Assembly (NCBI GenBank): GCA_026826555.1
Contig: JAKSZT010005175.1
Span: 2,858,183 to 2,922,182 of the forward strand
Length of the DNA stretch: 64,000 bases
Reading direction: 5' to 3'
From: Tolypeutes matacus
Taxonomy: Eukaryota; Chordata; Mammalia; Cingulata; Chlamyphoridae
The position numbers and the translations under genes were made by a program. The notes below the pieces were generated by a model. That model ran no database searches, was not told where the DNA came from, and was given only the letters and a program-made list of their open reading frames with translations. The first letter of the stretch is position 1. Each line of letters opens with the position of its first letter. Positions 50,101 to 61,441 of this stretch are shown piece by piece.

Positions 50101-50906
50101 CTTTTGAGATTTCCTCTTTGACCCACTGTTTGTCTAAGAGTGTGTTGCTTAACTTCCATATCCTTGTGCCTAACCTGTTTCTCTGGCCTTTAGTGATTTC
50201 CAATTTCATTCTGTTGTGGTCAGAGAAATTATTTTGTATAATCTCAATCTTTCTGAATTCATTGAGAGTTGTTCTGTGGCCTAGCATGTGGTCTACTTTT
50301 GAGTATGTTCCTTGTGCACTTGAGAAGAATGTAAATCTTGCTATATTTGGGTGTAGTGTTCTGTATATGTCTAATCAGTCCAGGTCTTCTAATGAATTGT
50401 TGAGTGCCTTTATTTCTTTATTGATTCTCTGTCTAGATGTTCTGCCTAACAATGATAGTGGTGTGTTGAAGTCCCCTGCTATAATTATAGAGGAATTTAT
50501 TTCTCCTCTTAGTTTTTCCAGAGTTTGCCGCACGTATTTTGAGGCACCCCGATGAGGTGCGTAAATGTTGATGATTGTTCTCTCTTCTTGAGCGATTACT
50601 GCTTTTACTAATATGTAGCGTTCATCTTTGTCTCTTACAATAGTTTTGCATTTAAAGTCTGTTTTGTCTGATATTAGAATAGCTACTCCTGCCCTTTTTT
50701 GTCTATTCTTAGCTTGTAAAATCGTTTTCCAGCCATTCACTTTCAGCCTCCTTGAATCCCTGGGTCGAAGGTGGGTTTCTTGTAGACAGCATATAGATGG
50801 TTCATATTTTCTTATCCATTCTGCCAATCTGTGTCTTTTGATTGATGAATTAAATCCATTAACATTCAGTGTTATTACTCGTAACGAATTTTTTTACTTC
50901 AGCCAT
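47113..50906 (-). pseudogene. L1-B ORF2 (endonuclease/reverse transcriptase), broken
   Basis: ATG at 50906 (MAEVKKFVT...), followed by an early stop. The endonuclease frame 50827-50375 (150 codons) has SICCLQETHL, GVAILISDK, IINIYAPHRG and IIAGDFNTPLS. The 219-codon frame at 50287-49628 starts MLGHRTTLNEFRK. RT frames include 49586-49251 ([13 protein letters not shown]) and 49022-48660 with GCPLSPLLF and LFVDDMIP, where the usual FADD is FVDD. The C-terminal frames are 48466-47885 and 47522-47277, with YDPAIPLLGIYPE. Several frameshifts separate these. Usual length would be about 1270 codons, which fits the interval. Confidence 0.92.
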
Positions 50907-50970
50907 TTTTTCTTTGGATTATTGTATGCCATATGTTGTTTTGTTTCTCTTTTTGACTTTTCAGGTGTTT

Positions 50971-51948
50971 TTAAACTCTTCTCCAACTCTCTCTCCCTTG
51001 TTTTTTTCCTTTCATCTTGTAGAGATTCCTTTAGTATTTCTTGAAGTGCATGTTTCTTATAGACATACTCTCTTAATTTTTGTTTATCTGTGAATATTTT
51101 GAACTCTCCATCATTTTTGAATGCCAGTTTTGTTGGATAGAGAATTCATGGCTGGAAGTTTTTTTCTTTTAGTATTTTGATTATGTCATATCACTGTCTT
51201 CTTGCCTCCATGGTTTCAGCTGAGAAATCAGCACTTAATTTTATTTTGCTTCCCTTGTATGTGATGGTTCTCTTTTCTCTTGCTGCCTTGAGTATTTTCT
51301 CTTTGTCTTGAGCATTGGAAATTTTGACAAGTATATGTCTTGGAGTTGGCCTCTTGGGATTTATACTATTTGTGGTGCACTGTGTTTCCTGTATCTGCAC
51401 ATCCATCTCTCTCAATAGGGTTGGGAAGTTTTCAGCCATTATTTCCTTCAGCACTCCTTCTGTTCCCTTTCCCTTCTCTTCTCCTTCTGCGATGCCCATA
51501 ATGCGTACGTTTGTGCGTTTTGTATTATCAGTTAATTCCCTAATTCCATGCTGGATTTTTTCTATCTTTTCATCTATCTGTTCTACAATCTCTTTGATTT
51601 CAGCTGTATTGTCACCCATATCACTAATTCTTTCCTCTGCCTGTTCAAATCTGCTGTTATGTGAGTCCAGCGTCTTTTTCATTTCTTGGCTTGTGCCATT
51701 GCTCACCATCATATCCATTACCTTTTTAGGCATGTTTGCTATTTCTTCAGTATGTTCTCCCTGTGTCTTCTTTATATCCTTAATCTCTTCCTTCAGTTAA
51801 GTTGGTCCATGATATTTGTTTGAATAGCTTTTATTAGCTGTTCGATGATCTGCATTGCTTCCTGGTTTTTATTTTGTGCATTGGACTGGTCCATGTTTTC
51901 CAGTTTCTCAGAGTCATTTGTATTTTTTTCTTGCCCTCTGGTCATCAT
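50971..51948 (-). pseudogene. L1-B ORF1 (RNA-binding chaperone), broken
   Basis: The start ATG is at 51948 or 51945 (MTRGQEKNTNDSEK...). A one-base shift near 51.80 kb separates it from the 180-codon frame 51733-51191, which holds the coiled-coil end, the RRM (TNVRIMGIAEGEEKGKG, then LKEIMAENFPTLLREMDVQ) and the C-terminal domain (HILVKISNAQDKEKIL). A TGA ends that frame at 51191, and a second TGA follows in FQP-stop near 51.15 kb, as in L1-A. The frame ends near 50971, 65 bases before ORF2. Confidence 0.9.
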
Positions 51949-53717
51949 ATTATTTTGATGGGTTTGTTCAGTTGATTAGCTTTTCTTTATGCTCTAGAGT
52001 TTTATTTAGCTGGTGGTTCTGTGTGTGAGTTAAGTTTTCTATTTGTCACTTTTTCTTCTTGTTTTATTTCCTTGCTTCTTTCTATGTTCTCTTGAAGGCA
52101 AAAGATTAGGGCCAGAGGAATCAAAAGACGTAAGGAAGGCAGAGCGATAATAGTAATATTGATAAAAGTTAGAAGAGGGGCCAAATGAGACTTAATGAAA
52201 TCAATATTTAACTTGTGTAGGCAGTGTAAATCAATAGGAAAAAAAGTGGAGTTCCTACAATGGACTGGGAAAACAAATGGAAGAATATACATATAGTGAT
52301 TTAGAAGGCTAGAATTATGAGGAGGGAGAGAAATAGTAAAGAAAGGGCTGAAAGGAAAAAGTTAATACTAATTAAAAAAAAAAGAAGAAAACAAAATCGA
52401 TGGAATAGAAATTGACACCCTTAAGTTGTGGGCCTATGAAAAAATGTTGTATCTAAAAGCCACAACAGAAAGCAGAAGGCAGAAAGATGAAGGAAGGATA
52501 TGCAATAGTTTGGAATACAAAATCAATATAGACAGTGAGTGGGAAACTACTGAAGAAGAAGCACAGCAAAGAAGCAACAAGCTAGCAGCACCTAATTTAA
52601 AAATTGAAAGAAAAATGAAAGGGGGGAGGAAAGTGGAAAGAAAAGCAAGAGACCAGAAATAACCAGAGAAAAACCAAAGATCCACACAGGCAAGCAATCA
52701 AACAAAGCTAATGAGGGTCAATGTTTTCCCTAGGGTCCACGTGGATCCTCTCTGCCTGCTTGTGTTTATCAATCACTTTCCCCACAGGGTTCTATATGCA
52801 GGTCCTGAATCAGCTTTTAGCTATTAAACTAAATTAAAAAGAATTTATTTTTCCTTTATTGAAGTGATCTTCTCACTTTTTTTTTTTTTTTGTGAAATAC
52901 AATACCCAAAATAATTCCTCCTCTAGACCACCCCCTTATGGAAGGGACCCTAGCTGGGCTCCTGGAAATTAATCAAGCATGTCCCACTTCCTGAACTCCC
53001 CATGGTAGCTGTAGCTCTGATGTTAGTCAGTGCAGAGTGCTAAAAACGGCCTACTCAGCCCCTTCTGGAGCCGAGCACCAGCGTCACCGGGTTGCTATGT
53101 AAATCAGTTTGACTCTGCAGGTTCGCATCGCCTCTCAGCCTGATGCTGCTTCAAGTCAGCTTATCTGCTCCCCAAAGGTATGGGGCAGTCCAGGCAGCCA
53201 GATCGATGGCAAAAAATAAAAATAAAAAATTCCCTTCCCTGTCCTCCAACAGAACCCTCCCTCTTTTGGAGAGTGTCCCCTCTTCCTGGCTCTGTGGCAA
53301 CCTGGAGCTTATCCCTGAGCAGCTAGGCAAATCGAACCCCTCCCCCAAACAGAATCACCCCTCCCATCCACCAGTTGCCAATTCGCTCTAGCTGCCAAGG
53401 TCCAAGGGGCTCCAGGCAGCCAGATCCCCAGAAAATAAAACTTTCTCACCCCGCTTGCGGCTCCAACTGGTCATTTTTTTTTTTCTCCCTAACCACGGGG
53501 CTCAGCTGTCCATGCCAACCACCACCGGCAGGCTTAAAACTCACGAATCTCTACCGTTCCATCCATGCCGTTGATCCGCGCGGATAGATGTCCCAAGCTT
53601 CTCATTCCATGCGTGCACAGCACAGACCCTCGGGCAGGACCCCGTCCACAATCCACCTTGCTCTGGGAGCTTGCAGTGTGTGCCCTCCTACACTAACGGC
53701 ATCTAGGCCCCATCTCC
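51949..53717 (-). promoter_or_regulatory. 5'UTR/promoter region of L1-B
   Basis: 1.77 kb ending at the TSD. The 5'-most 0.7 kb is GC-rich with several CpGs (for example 'gatccgcgcggatag' near 53575), in line with an L1 internal promoter. A purine-rich stretch (52380-52640) lies close to ORF1. Confidence 0.75.
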
Positions 53718-53733
53718 AGATGGATGTTATCTT
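53718..53733. repeat. Target-site duplication, right copy of L1-B
   Basis: agatggatgttatctt, identical to 44222-44237. Confidence 0.93.
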
Positions 53734-54548
53734 GATTTAAATGCTGACAGAGGAAGAATTTGTTCTAGTTTGTAGCTCTAGCAAAAGCTAGAGCATTGGG
53801 GCCCAGTAGTGATCTGATTTTCCATCATTGTGAGATAGCCTGCAGAAAGAAAGAGACAACCTTCCTGACTCCTCTACTGTTAAATTCCAGGGGAGAAGAT
53901 ATTCTTGCCCAAAAAGTTAAGGGGAGGATTTCCAGGTATGGACATCAGACTGTCCAAGGCATGAGGTCACACCTTTTGTGGGGTCTCATTGTATTGTCAT
54001 TTAACAAAGTCTTTTTGGCTCTTATCATCCAGTCCAGGGAGAGAGATCACATATTGAACAAATTTGACATAGTTGTAAATGTTGCCCACCTGTGCCTAAG
54101 TGTTAAGGATCCCAGGAGTAACCAGGGAAACCTAATGCATCTTTTTTGACACTCCTTTCCCCTTTCACATGGATTTCCACAAAATGGAGACACCTGAGGG
54201 TACCATCAACTCCAGTTCAGAATAGGGGTGACCTTGTGGTAATACTACTGTAGACAAGACTGAAAAATAACCACTGGATGTGTGCTCCAGTGGGAAAAAT
54301 GAAAAAGAGCAGTAAGTGTATACTAAGATTAGGATTTCTCATGTGTAGCCTAATCAGGCAATTGTCTGCTGTTCCACCCCTCTAAGGTAAGTATAGTTCA
54401 ACTTATACTTTAGTGTCCTGTTTTCCTGTTGCTAGAGTACAGTGTTTAATGTATAAATAATTTTAGTTATATGAGAGTTCAAACCATTAAGTTACCTTTG
54501 GAATGACTTTTGCCTACCTATTGCTTGAGACAATTATTTTCTTTTTCC
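53734..54548. other. No confident feature
   Basis: A 117-codon open frame at 53796-54149 shows no motif that I can identify and has no start context or repeat family. It may be an old transposon remnant. Its counterpart on the other side of L1-B (43216-44221) gave nothing helpful. Confidence 0.4.
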
Positions 54549-55770
54549 TTTTTTTTTAATAGAAGCTTTAGATTACATAACTGTTACATTGAAAATATAG
54601 GATATTACTATATACCTCATCCCATTCTCCCTCCACACTTTCCCCCATAACAACAACATGTTAGTTGTTATATAGTGTAGTACATTTTTTACAATTGATA
54701 TATTCAAGCCTTGTAACTAACCATGGTCTAAAATTTACATTATGATCTACACTTTACACCATTCAATTTTATAGGTTTTGAAAAAATGTAAAACGGCCTT
54801 TATCCATCATTATAATTTTATTCAGAACAATTCCAATGACCCCAAAATGCCCCGTGTTACCTATTCTTCCCTCTCCATCTCCTCAGAACCTCTGGTGACC
54901 ACTGTTTGTATATCAAAGTCACTTCTTCCATTACTAAAAGAAGAAAAAGTCTACTTTAGCCCACAGTTGCATCCTCCCTGTTTGTTCATTACTCAGTCTT
55001 GAGGATTCTGTTTTAACATATTATCTACCTCTTAGTTTGGGGGTGATAGGAAGCACGAAAGGTCAACCATATACTATGGGTGCATTCCCATTTTTTGGTC
55101 TCTTGTTCTTTAAATTGGTATCTTAAATAGACTGGAATTTGGTCATATATTTGAAAACATGGTACAAGTGTTTCTATAAGGTTGCAAAGGTGGTCATGGC
55201 ATCCACAAGATGCATAGGAATTATCATCCCATATCTGGAGTACGAGTCTACATCACAGAGACCCTTTAATGAGAGTGTCATCATATAGGTGATGACAAAT
55301 TCCTTTTGGGTAACTGGGCTTGTCTAGCTCTACCCACTGGTGACTAATTGCAAGGGAAATAAGATATCATTGCATTCTTATATTTGTATTATTAACCAAA
55401 ATCTTCACCCATCACTGTAATCACTATGTTATACATTCCCTAGATTATATTCTAGTTTCCTTTCAATTGACATTTACATCCACAGACTACCCCTTTCAGC
55501 CACAATCACATTTATAAATCAGCAGTGTTAGTCATGCTCATTATACTATATTAATCTCAACCATATTCATTTCCAGACTTATTAATAAGGTCCCGTTCTC
55601 AACCCACATTTTATTTCCTAGTACCCTGTACTATAGAGTTTACCTCCATGAGTTTACTCATCATATTCAGTTCATATTACTGAGACCACACCTTGTTTAT
55701 CTGCCTTATTTCACTCAACATAATATCCTCTATGTTCATCCATGTTTTCATTTGCATCCCAAATTAAAAT
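54549..55770 (-). mobile_element. L1 3'UTR, truncated
   Basis: T tract at 54549-54558, then 'gaagctttagattacataac', then the module order 'tataggttttgaaaaaatgt', then 'cagaacaattccaatgaccc'. The later part (55380-55760) has 'tgttcatccatgttttcatt' and other L1 3'UTR strings. Truncated near 55770. Confidence 0.8.
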
Positions 55771-55784
55771 ATGAATATATTTTC

Positions 55785-56440
55785 TCCTGAATGATAAGAA
55801 ATATATAATACTAATATAGGGTATTAGTAATTAGGTGGATTGGGTATAAAATAAACTAAATGTAAGATATGGGCTATAGTTAGTAGTAATACTTTGATAA
55901 TGTTCTTGCATCGTTTTTAACAAATGTTTTACAGCATTGCAAGGTGTTGGTGCTGCGGAGATATATGGGAGACTTGTATGATGATATGCCTACTTGTTTT
56001 GTAAATTCACAAAATTTTTTATACATTTATTGTTTATGTATAGTCTTGTATGAATGAATGGATTGCACAAAGCATGGAAGTGTAAAACACAATGAATTTT
56101 GTGGTGGAAGATGGTCTGTGGTTAACAGAAAATATGAGAACATTCTCTTATGAACTCTAACAAGTATATAATAATAATAACAGGCTGTCATTAACTGGAT
56201 AGGTTGGGTGGAAAATACTCCAAATATAAGATATTGACTATGGTTAGTAGTAATGTTTTGATGATGTTCTTTCATAGTATGTAACAATTGTTTCACAACA
56301 ATGCAAGGTTTTGGTGGTGGGGTAATATATGGGAGCTCTGTATGATGATATTCATGATTATTTTATAAGTTACAGCTTATACTGCACACTTATTGTTTAT
56401 CAGTGTTCATGAATGATTGATAAACTTCAATAAAAAGTTA
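55785..56440 (+). mobile_element. L1 3' end in two tandem copies
   Basis: Unit 1 (about 55815-56075) and unit 2 (about 56185-56430) share the order 'ggattgggta'/'ggttgggtgg', 'aagatat', 'tagttagtagtaat', 'gttttac'/'gtttcac', 'tatatgggag', 'tgtatgatgatat', 'ttattgttta'. Unit 2 ends 'aacttcaataaaaagttaaa', an AATAAA signal. Orientation is opposite to the L1 at its left. Confidence 0.65.
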
Positions 56441-58899
56441 AAAAATGTTCAGTCAATTAAAAGGATATCCCTGCAGGAGCACAATAAATGTACAGAGAAC
56501 ATTATTCCACCTGAATGTAAATTTTTCTTGGTCTTAACCTATAGAGGGATGAGGAAGAAGGCATTAGCTAGGTTCACAGTGACATCCCCTATGTCAGTTT
56601 GGATCACTATAGCTAAAGCAATAATATAAGGTACTGCAGGGGACAAGGGCAACAGGCAGTAGGATTCAGAAAACTTTTATTAGGCCAGAAATGACTGCTA
56701 AGCTCTGCCAACAGGTTTCCTAATGATACTTCCTTTATCAAGTCTTGAAACTGCAAAGTAATATCCTGAACAAGCAAAGTAATGACCAGAGATCTTGGCC
56801 ATTAATCATTTTTTAAAAGGAATAAGACCAGATAGGGAAACTTAGTCCATATCACACTCACAGTTGGAATTGTCTTCATCACTGTCCTAGTCAGAATTCC
56901 AGAAGGCCTTATTAAGTGCCATTTTCCTTCTCTTGTAACTGTGTACAGGGACTCAGAGGGTGGCATTGCTAGATTCTGAGTCTTTTAAGCCCTATGAGCC
57001 TTCCTCTTCCTGCTCCTTTATGTCTGTTAGTATGGTCTTAAACCCCAAAGAAGAGGGAACAACACTTGCCTAATAGTGTTGATCAAATTCTCCCTTAGGG
57101 ATTCCATTAAATTTTGCTCCATTTATGTCTTACTTTAGTAACCCTGCTGGTAGGCCTGTACTCTCATTTATCTTTCCCTCATTACTCTTTGTGTTCCTTT
57201 TATGTCCCTTTGGAAGGGGAAGCTTCCCATTACTGGACTTTATGATCCCAGTACTCTAGACCTGCTGCTGTGAAGATGGCTGACAACTCTTTGTTGTTTC
57301 CACCACAGAGTGCTATGTTTTGGTGGACTATTCTTATTGCTTCCCTCACTGTCATCCAAGGGAACAACACAAGAGTCAGTAGTGTCTTCAGTTTGGGAGG
57401 GCCCTATTTCATAAACTTCCCCAATGCTGTTCCATGCAAGATCTTCTCTTCCACATCCTGCCCCATGGCTGGATTATAAAGCCAAGATTCTATTGACTTT
57501 ACCAGCTGGGAAGTTACAACCTCATGAATGATTTTCCATCTGGACCTAGTTTGGGGGAAGTCTGTCACAGTTGAATATACAATTCTCCACTTTCATGCTC
57601 CCAGCAAGCTACAATGAAGTTGGCATGGAATGGTCTATGAATGTCTCTATCCTATCATCTCTCCTATTTGATGCTGGCAAAATACTTTGTAGCAGAGGGT
57701 GAGTAGTTAACTTCCCCAGACCATGCTTCTCAGCTCTAGATATCTGAGTCTGCAATGCACCCTCTACAGACATATTTACCAACCAAACTGCATAATTTGC
57801 CCCTGACTTCTACTACTATCTGTATTTTGCTCTCTGGAAAAAAAACCTTCTTATAACAGTTTGGTATTTAGAAATACGATTGCTGGTTAAGGGTTTAGTG
57901 AAACTGCCTAATCCAGGGACTGCAAACAACCCTGACCAGGCAAAGTTTCCTGCTGAGGGGACCAGACTCTTCTCTGGAGTTATTTGCAACCATTGAGACA
58001 CCATGGGGGTCAGCAAATTGTGGAGCCAGGAGCCAGGGTATAGTTTCCCTATTCTTCCAATAGACCACTTCCTACATCTCTGCCCTTATCTACCTCATTG
58101 TATCACCCTTGTCATTAGGAATACTAATGACAGGGATGATATTAGTCCTCATATGGCCTGAGGTAGTTCAGATCCTCAATCAGCCAGAACCACCCAGGGA
58201 AGGCAAAATTGACAATCCATTACAAATCCACCATGACAATATGTGTTTGCTTTGGTGATCCAGTCAAGTCCTCCAATATGTTGATCAGAATATGAGACAC
58301 CTAAAGAAATTAAACCACTCCATTATAGGTGTCAGGGTCTGCAACTCAATCATGTCTCACAGAGCATTTGAAGGAACAACATTTTACTAACAGAAAATAG
58401 ACAGAGCAAGTTTAGCTTCACAACTGGGCCTTGATTCTCCATAGCCAACAGTTTTCAATCTATGGTCCATGCAGGAGATATTTTACATAAAACATCTCTC
58501 AATGTATTTGTGGATCCTAGTGAAGTAACCTCTTCCCTCTTGACCCCGGGCAGATACATAATCTGGATTGAGCTGGGTGTTATAAAACCAGAATTTGTCT
58601 TTAGTGAATGGTTCAATATGCTTCAGGAAATATGGGAAGGGAGGTACTGGCAGTTTCCTAATCAACTAGTGGATGCATCTTATCAGGCCAGGCAGACTTT
58701 CAGGTCTTGAGCACAGGAGGTATCTGTGGGTACCATGGAAAGAGGACAGTCTGACCATAACATACACTCCCCTCTGAAAATACTTGTTTTTCACCTGCAG
58801 AAACCTTGAATAAAATGAGAATGGCATGCATCTTTACAACCAGATCAAATGGAGATAGCAAACTATCTAAAGGGTAATATGCTTTGAGAGCCAGGTTTA
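56441..58899. other. 2.5 kb with no confident assignment
   Basis: The composition is more balanced than the surroundings and there are many broken frames. At 57270-57479 a 69-codon plus-strand frame has a hydrophobic stretch WWTILIASLTVIQG near its start, like a signal peptide. At 58462-58710 there is an 82-codon frame. No catalytic motif, LTR pair or repeat family was recognised on either strand. It could be a degenerate retroviral-like or other old pseudogene, but I cannot name it. Confidence 0.35.
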
Positions 58900-58909
58900 T
58901 CTAGTCCAC
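58900..58909. repeat. Target-site duplication, left copy of the inverted L1
   Basis: tctagtccac. The same 10-mer recurs at 60774-60783 and at 60887-60896. Confidence 0.8.
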
Positions 58910-60772
58910 ATTTTAAAAAAATATATTAAAAAAATTTTAAATGTATTTAGATTACATAAATATTACACAAAAATATAGGGGATTCCCATATGCCCTGCTT
59001 CCCATACCTGCCACATTTCCCACATTAACAACATCCTTCATTAGTGTGACACATTAATTACAATTGATGAAAACATTTTAGAGCATTGTCACTAAGCATG
59101 GGTTATAGTTCACATTGTAGTTTACACTCTCTCCCGCACAATTCTGCAGGTTATGGAAAAACATGCAATAGCCTGTATCTGTCATTGCAATACCATCAAA
59201 AAAATTCCGAAGTCCCCAAAATGTCCACACATTTCACTTGTATTTCCCTCTCCCTACCCTCAGAACCTCCAGTGGCCTCTGCCTCCACATGAATGATATG
59301 CTTTCTTCCATTGCTAGAATCACAAGTCCATAGTAGAATACTAGTAAGTTCACTCCAGTCCATAGTTCACTCCCCAATTCTGAGGACTCTGGTATGGTGT
59401 TACCCACTCCCCCTCTTATTGAGAGGAGGTTTTGATCCCATGGGGCAGATGAATGGGACTCTCTTGCTTGCATTTGTATACTCTCTCAATTCCTTGGCAT
59501 GGTCGTTGTCCATCATGATCTTTTTGTTAGTTGTCCTGGGTGATTCCAATGAACCGGAGAGTAGATATTGCAACTCTTTTGAATTTCAGGGCCCAGCTGG
59601 CACATGGACAGCCCAGAGATTAAGGCCTCTTGGACATACACCTACCAACTCCAGCACCAAGTTTAGGTTGAAATAAAAGGGGCAAAAGAGGCATGTGTAG
59701 AGAAGTCATATCTGAGTCCAACTCTGTCACACTTAGGAGCACAAACTCCAAAGTAGGACCACTGGCAAGGCATCAAACTCTGGAGCTATCTGCCATTATC
59801 ATAGGTCCTGGGTGTCTCCAGAATCCTCAGGATCCCCACTATTTGGGGTAGTATCTACCTTGGCTGTCTATGAGATCCTGCTGAGACACGCATAAGCATT
59901 ACTTCTCTGGTGACTTCCCAACTCACTTGGAAGTTTCTTAGCCATATACACTCATTTGTCCTTACCTTTTCCCCTTTTATTCAAGGCCTTTTTCCAGTTG
60001 TATCACCAGCCAGTGCTTGGTAGTAATCCCTCGGTGCCAGCTGCTGATGGGAATGTAAAATCATTGTAGAAGACAGCTTGGTAGTTCCTCAAAAAACTAA
60101 ATATAGATCTGCCATATGACCCAGCAATTCCACTGCTACATATATACGCAGAAGAACTGAAAGCAAGGACACGAACAGATATATACACACCAATTTTCAT
60201 AGAGGCATTATTCCCTATTACCAAAAGTTGGAATCAATCTAAATGCCCATCAACAGATGAATGGATAAGCAAAAAGTGGTATATACATACAGTGGAATAT
60301 TACTCAGGTGTAAGAATGAATACAGTACTAACACATGGGATTACATGGTTGAATCTTTGAGGACCTTATTTTGAGTGAAGCATGCCAGGTATTGAAGAAC
60401 AAATATTACATGACCTGTCTGATATGAATTATAGAAATAATGCTGACTCAGAGAGTTAGAGTCTGGAAGATAGGTTTACAGGAAATACGAAGGGAGAAGA
60501 AGGTTGTGAGCCAATACCCATACTGACAAAATCTATGATAATGTCGAAGTGAGTAGTTATACAGTAAAGAGATTTGACAGGGGTGTAGGGATACTATTGG
60601 GTTGGGTGGTTCAAGCTTGACAGGGGGTAAGGTGTGGAGTATGGGTTGGATGGTCCAAGGTTGGAGGGGGTTTGGGGGAGGGAATAGGTAACCACTGGGG
60701 ATAGGTGGGAACATGGGTGAAACTACAATGTTGTGAAAACTCTTTTGGCAATATGACAAGAAAGCATTACTT
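58910..60772. mobile_element. Twin-primed (internally inverted) L1
   Basis: The left arm 58910-60028 is L1 3'UTR read on the minus strand, equivalent to L1-A about 25045-26180 (ends 'agtaatccctcggtgccag'). At 60029 the orientation flips: 60029-60772 is ORF2 end plus the start of the 3'UTR on the plus strand, equivalent to L1-A about 28325 down to 27590. The 1.4 kb between the two is missing. Orientation and order are those expected from twin priming during insertion. Flanked by a tctagtccac duplication. Confidence 0.82.
60029..60445 (+). pseudogene. L1 ORF2 C-terminal fragment in the inverted arm
   Basis: Plus-strand sequence 'tagatctgccatatgaccca', then 'gcaattccactgctacatat' encodes the L1-A YDPAIP.LGIYPEE block in degenerate form, followed by 'gttggaatcaatctaaatgc' and 'acagtggaatattactcagg', the last ORF2 blocks. 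Truncated and non-coding. Confidence 0.8.
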
Positions 60773-60783
60773 GTCTAGTCCAC

Positions 60784-60886
60784 TTTTTTTTTTTTTTTTT
60801 TTTTTACCGGGAGGTACCTGGGATTGAACCCCGGTCTCTCCATATGGTAGACGGACGCCGAACCTCTTGAGCCACATCCGTTTCCC
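60784..60886 (-). mobile_element. Short tRNA-derived SINE inserted in the L1 TSD
   Basis: On the minus strand: 'gggaaacggatgtggctcaa', an A box TGGCTCAAGAGG and B box GGTTCAATCCC, then an A tail (T at 60784-60805). Its flanks (60774-60787 and 60887-60900) are tctagtccactttt on both sides, a 14-bp TSD. It has one tRNA unit only and no dimer. Confidence 0.93.
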
Positions 60887-61441
60887 TCTAGTCCACTTTT
60901 AAATGATACAAACAGATTTAACAAGGATCTCAGTAGCAAAACTTTTCATATTTATTCTGCAATTGTATCTAAATTCTAAACACTTTATTACATGGTATGG
61001 ACAGTTATATAAAGGTGAATGCAAAAACATGACTTGAACTATATTCTCTAATTTAAAACATTCAATATTCTCTTCCAGGGTGATAGTATCCAGTACCATG
61101 AAATTGTCTCAAGTGTATAGATACCTGTTAAATTACTTATCCATGTGCATTTCTGTATGATATCATTTTTTGTTTTTAGCTCTAAAACATCAGGAATATT
61201 ATTCAAGGCATTTTAACAACGTGAAAAAATTATTTTGCAAAAGAATACATGAATTAAACATGAGTATATATTTGAAAAACTAGGATGAAGAAATGTATAA
61301 TTCACTATCACAAATGAAAAAATCACAAAAGGATATGCAGTGAGGAAAATATGATATGTAACAGAGAGAAATTCAATTTTAAGGATATATAATAAATAAT
61401 AAATATAAATTTTATTTCCTTCCAATATTTCTCAGAAATGT

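Larger units (their letters stand above)
44238..53717 (-). mobile_element. L1-B: full-length L1 with 3' transduction
   Basis: Minus strand: 5'UTR 53717-51949, ORF1 51948 to about 50971, ORF2 50906 to about 47113, 3'UTR 47112-44441, an A tail (T at 44431-44440), then 185 bases not of L1 origin, then a second A tail (T at 44236-44245). A perfect 16-bp TSD encloses the whole unit. It is uninterrupted by other repeats and is the best-preserved L1 here, but ORF1 and ORF2 carry stops and shifts, so it is dead. Confidence 0.94.
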
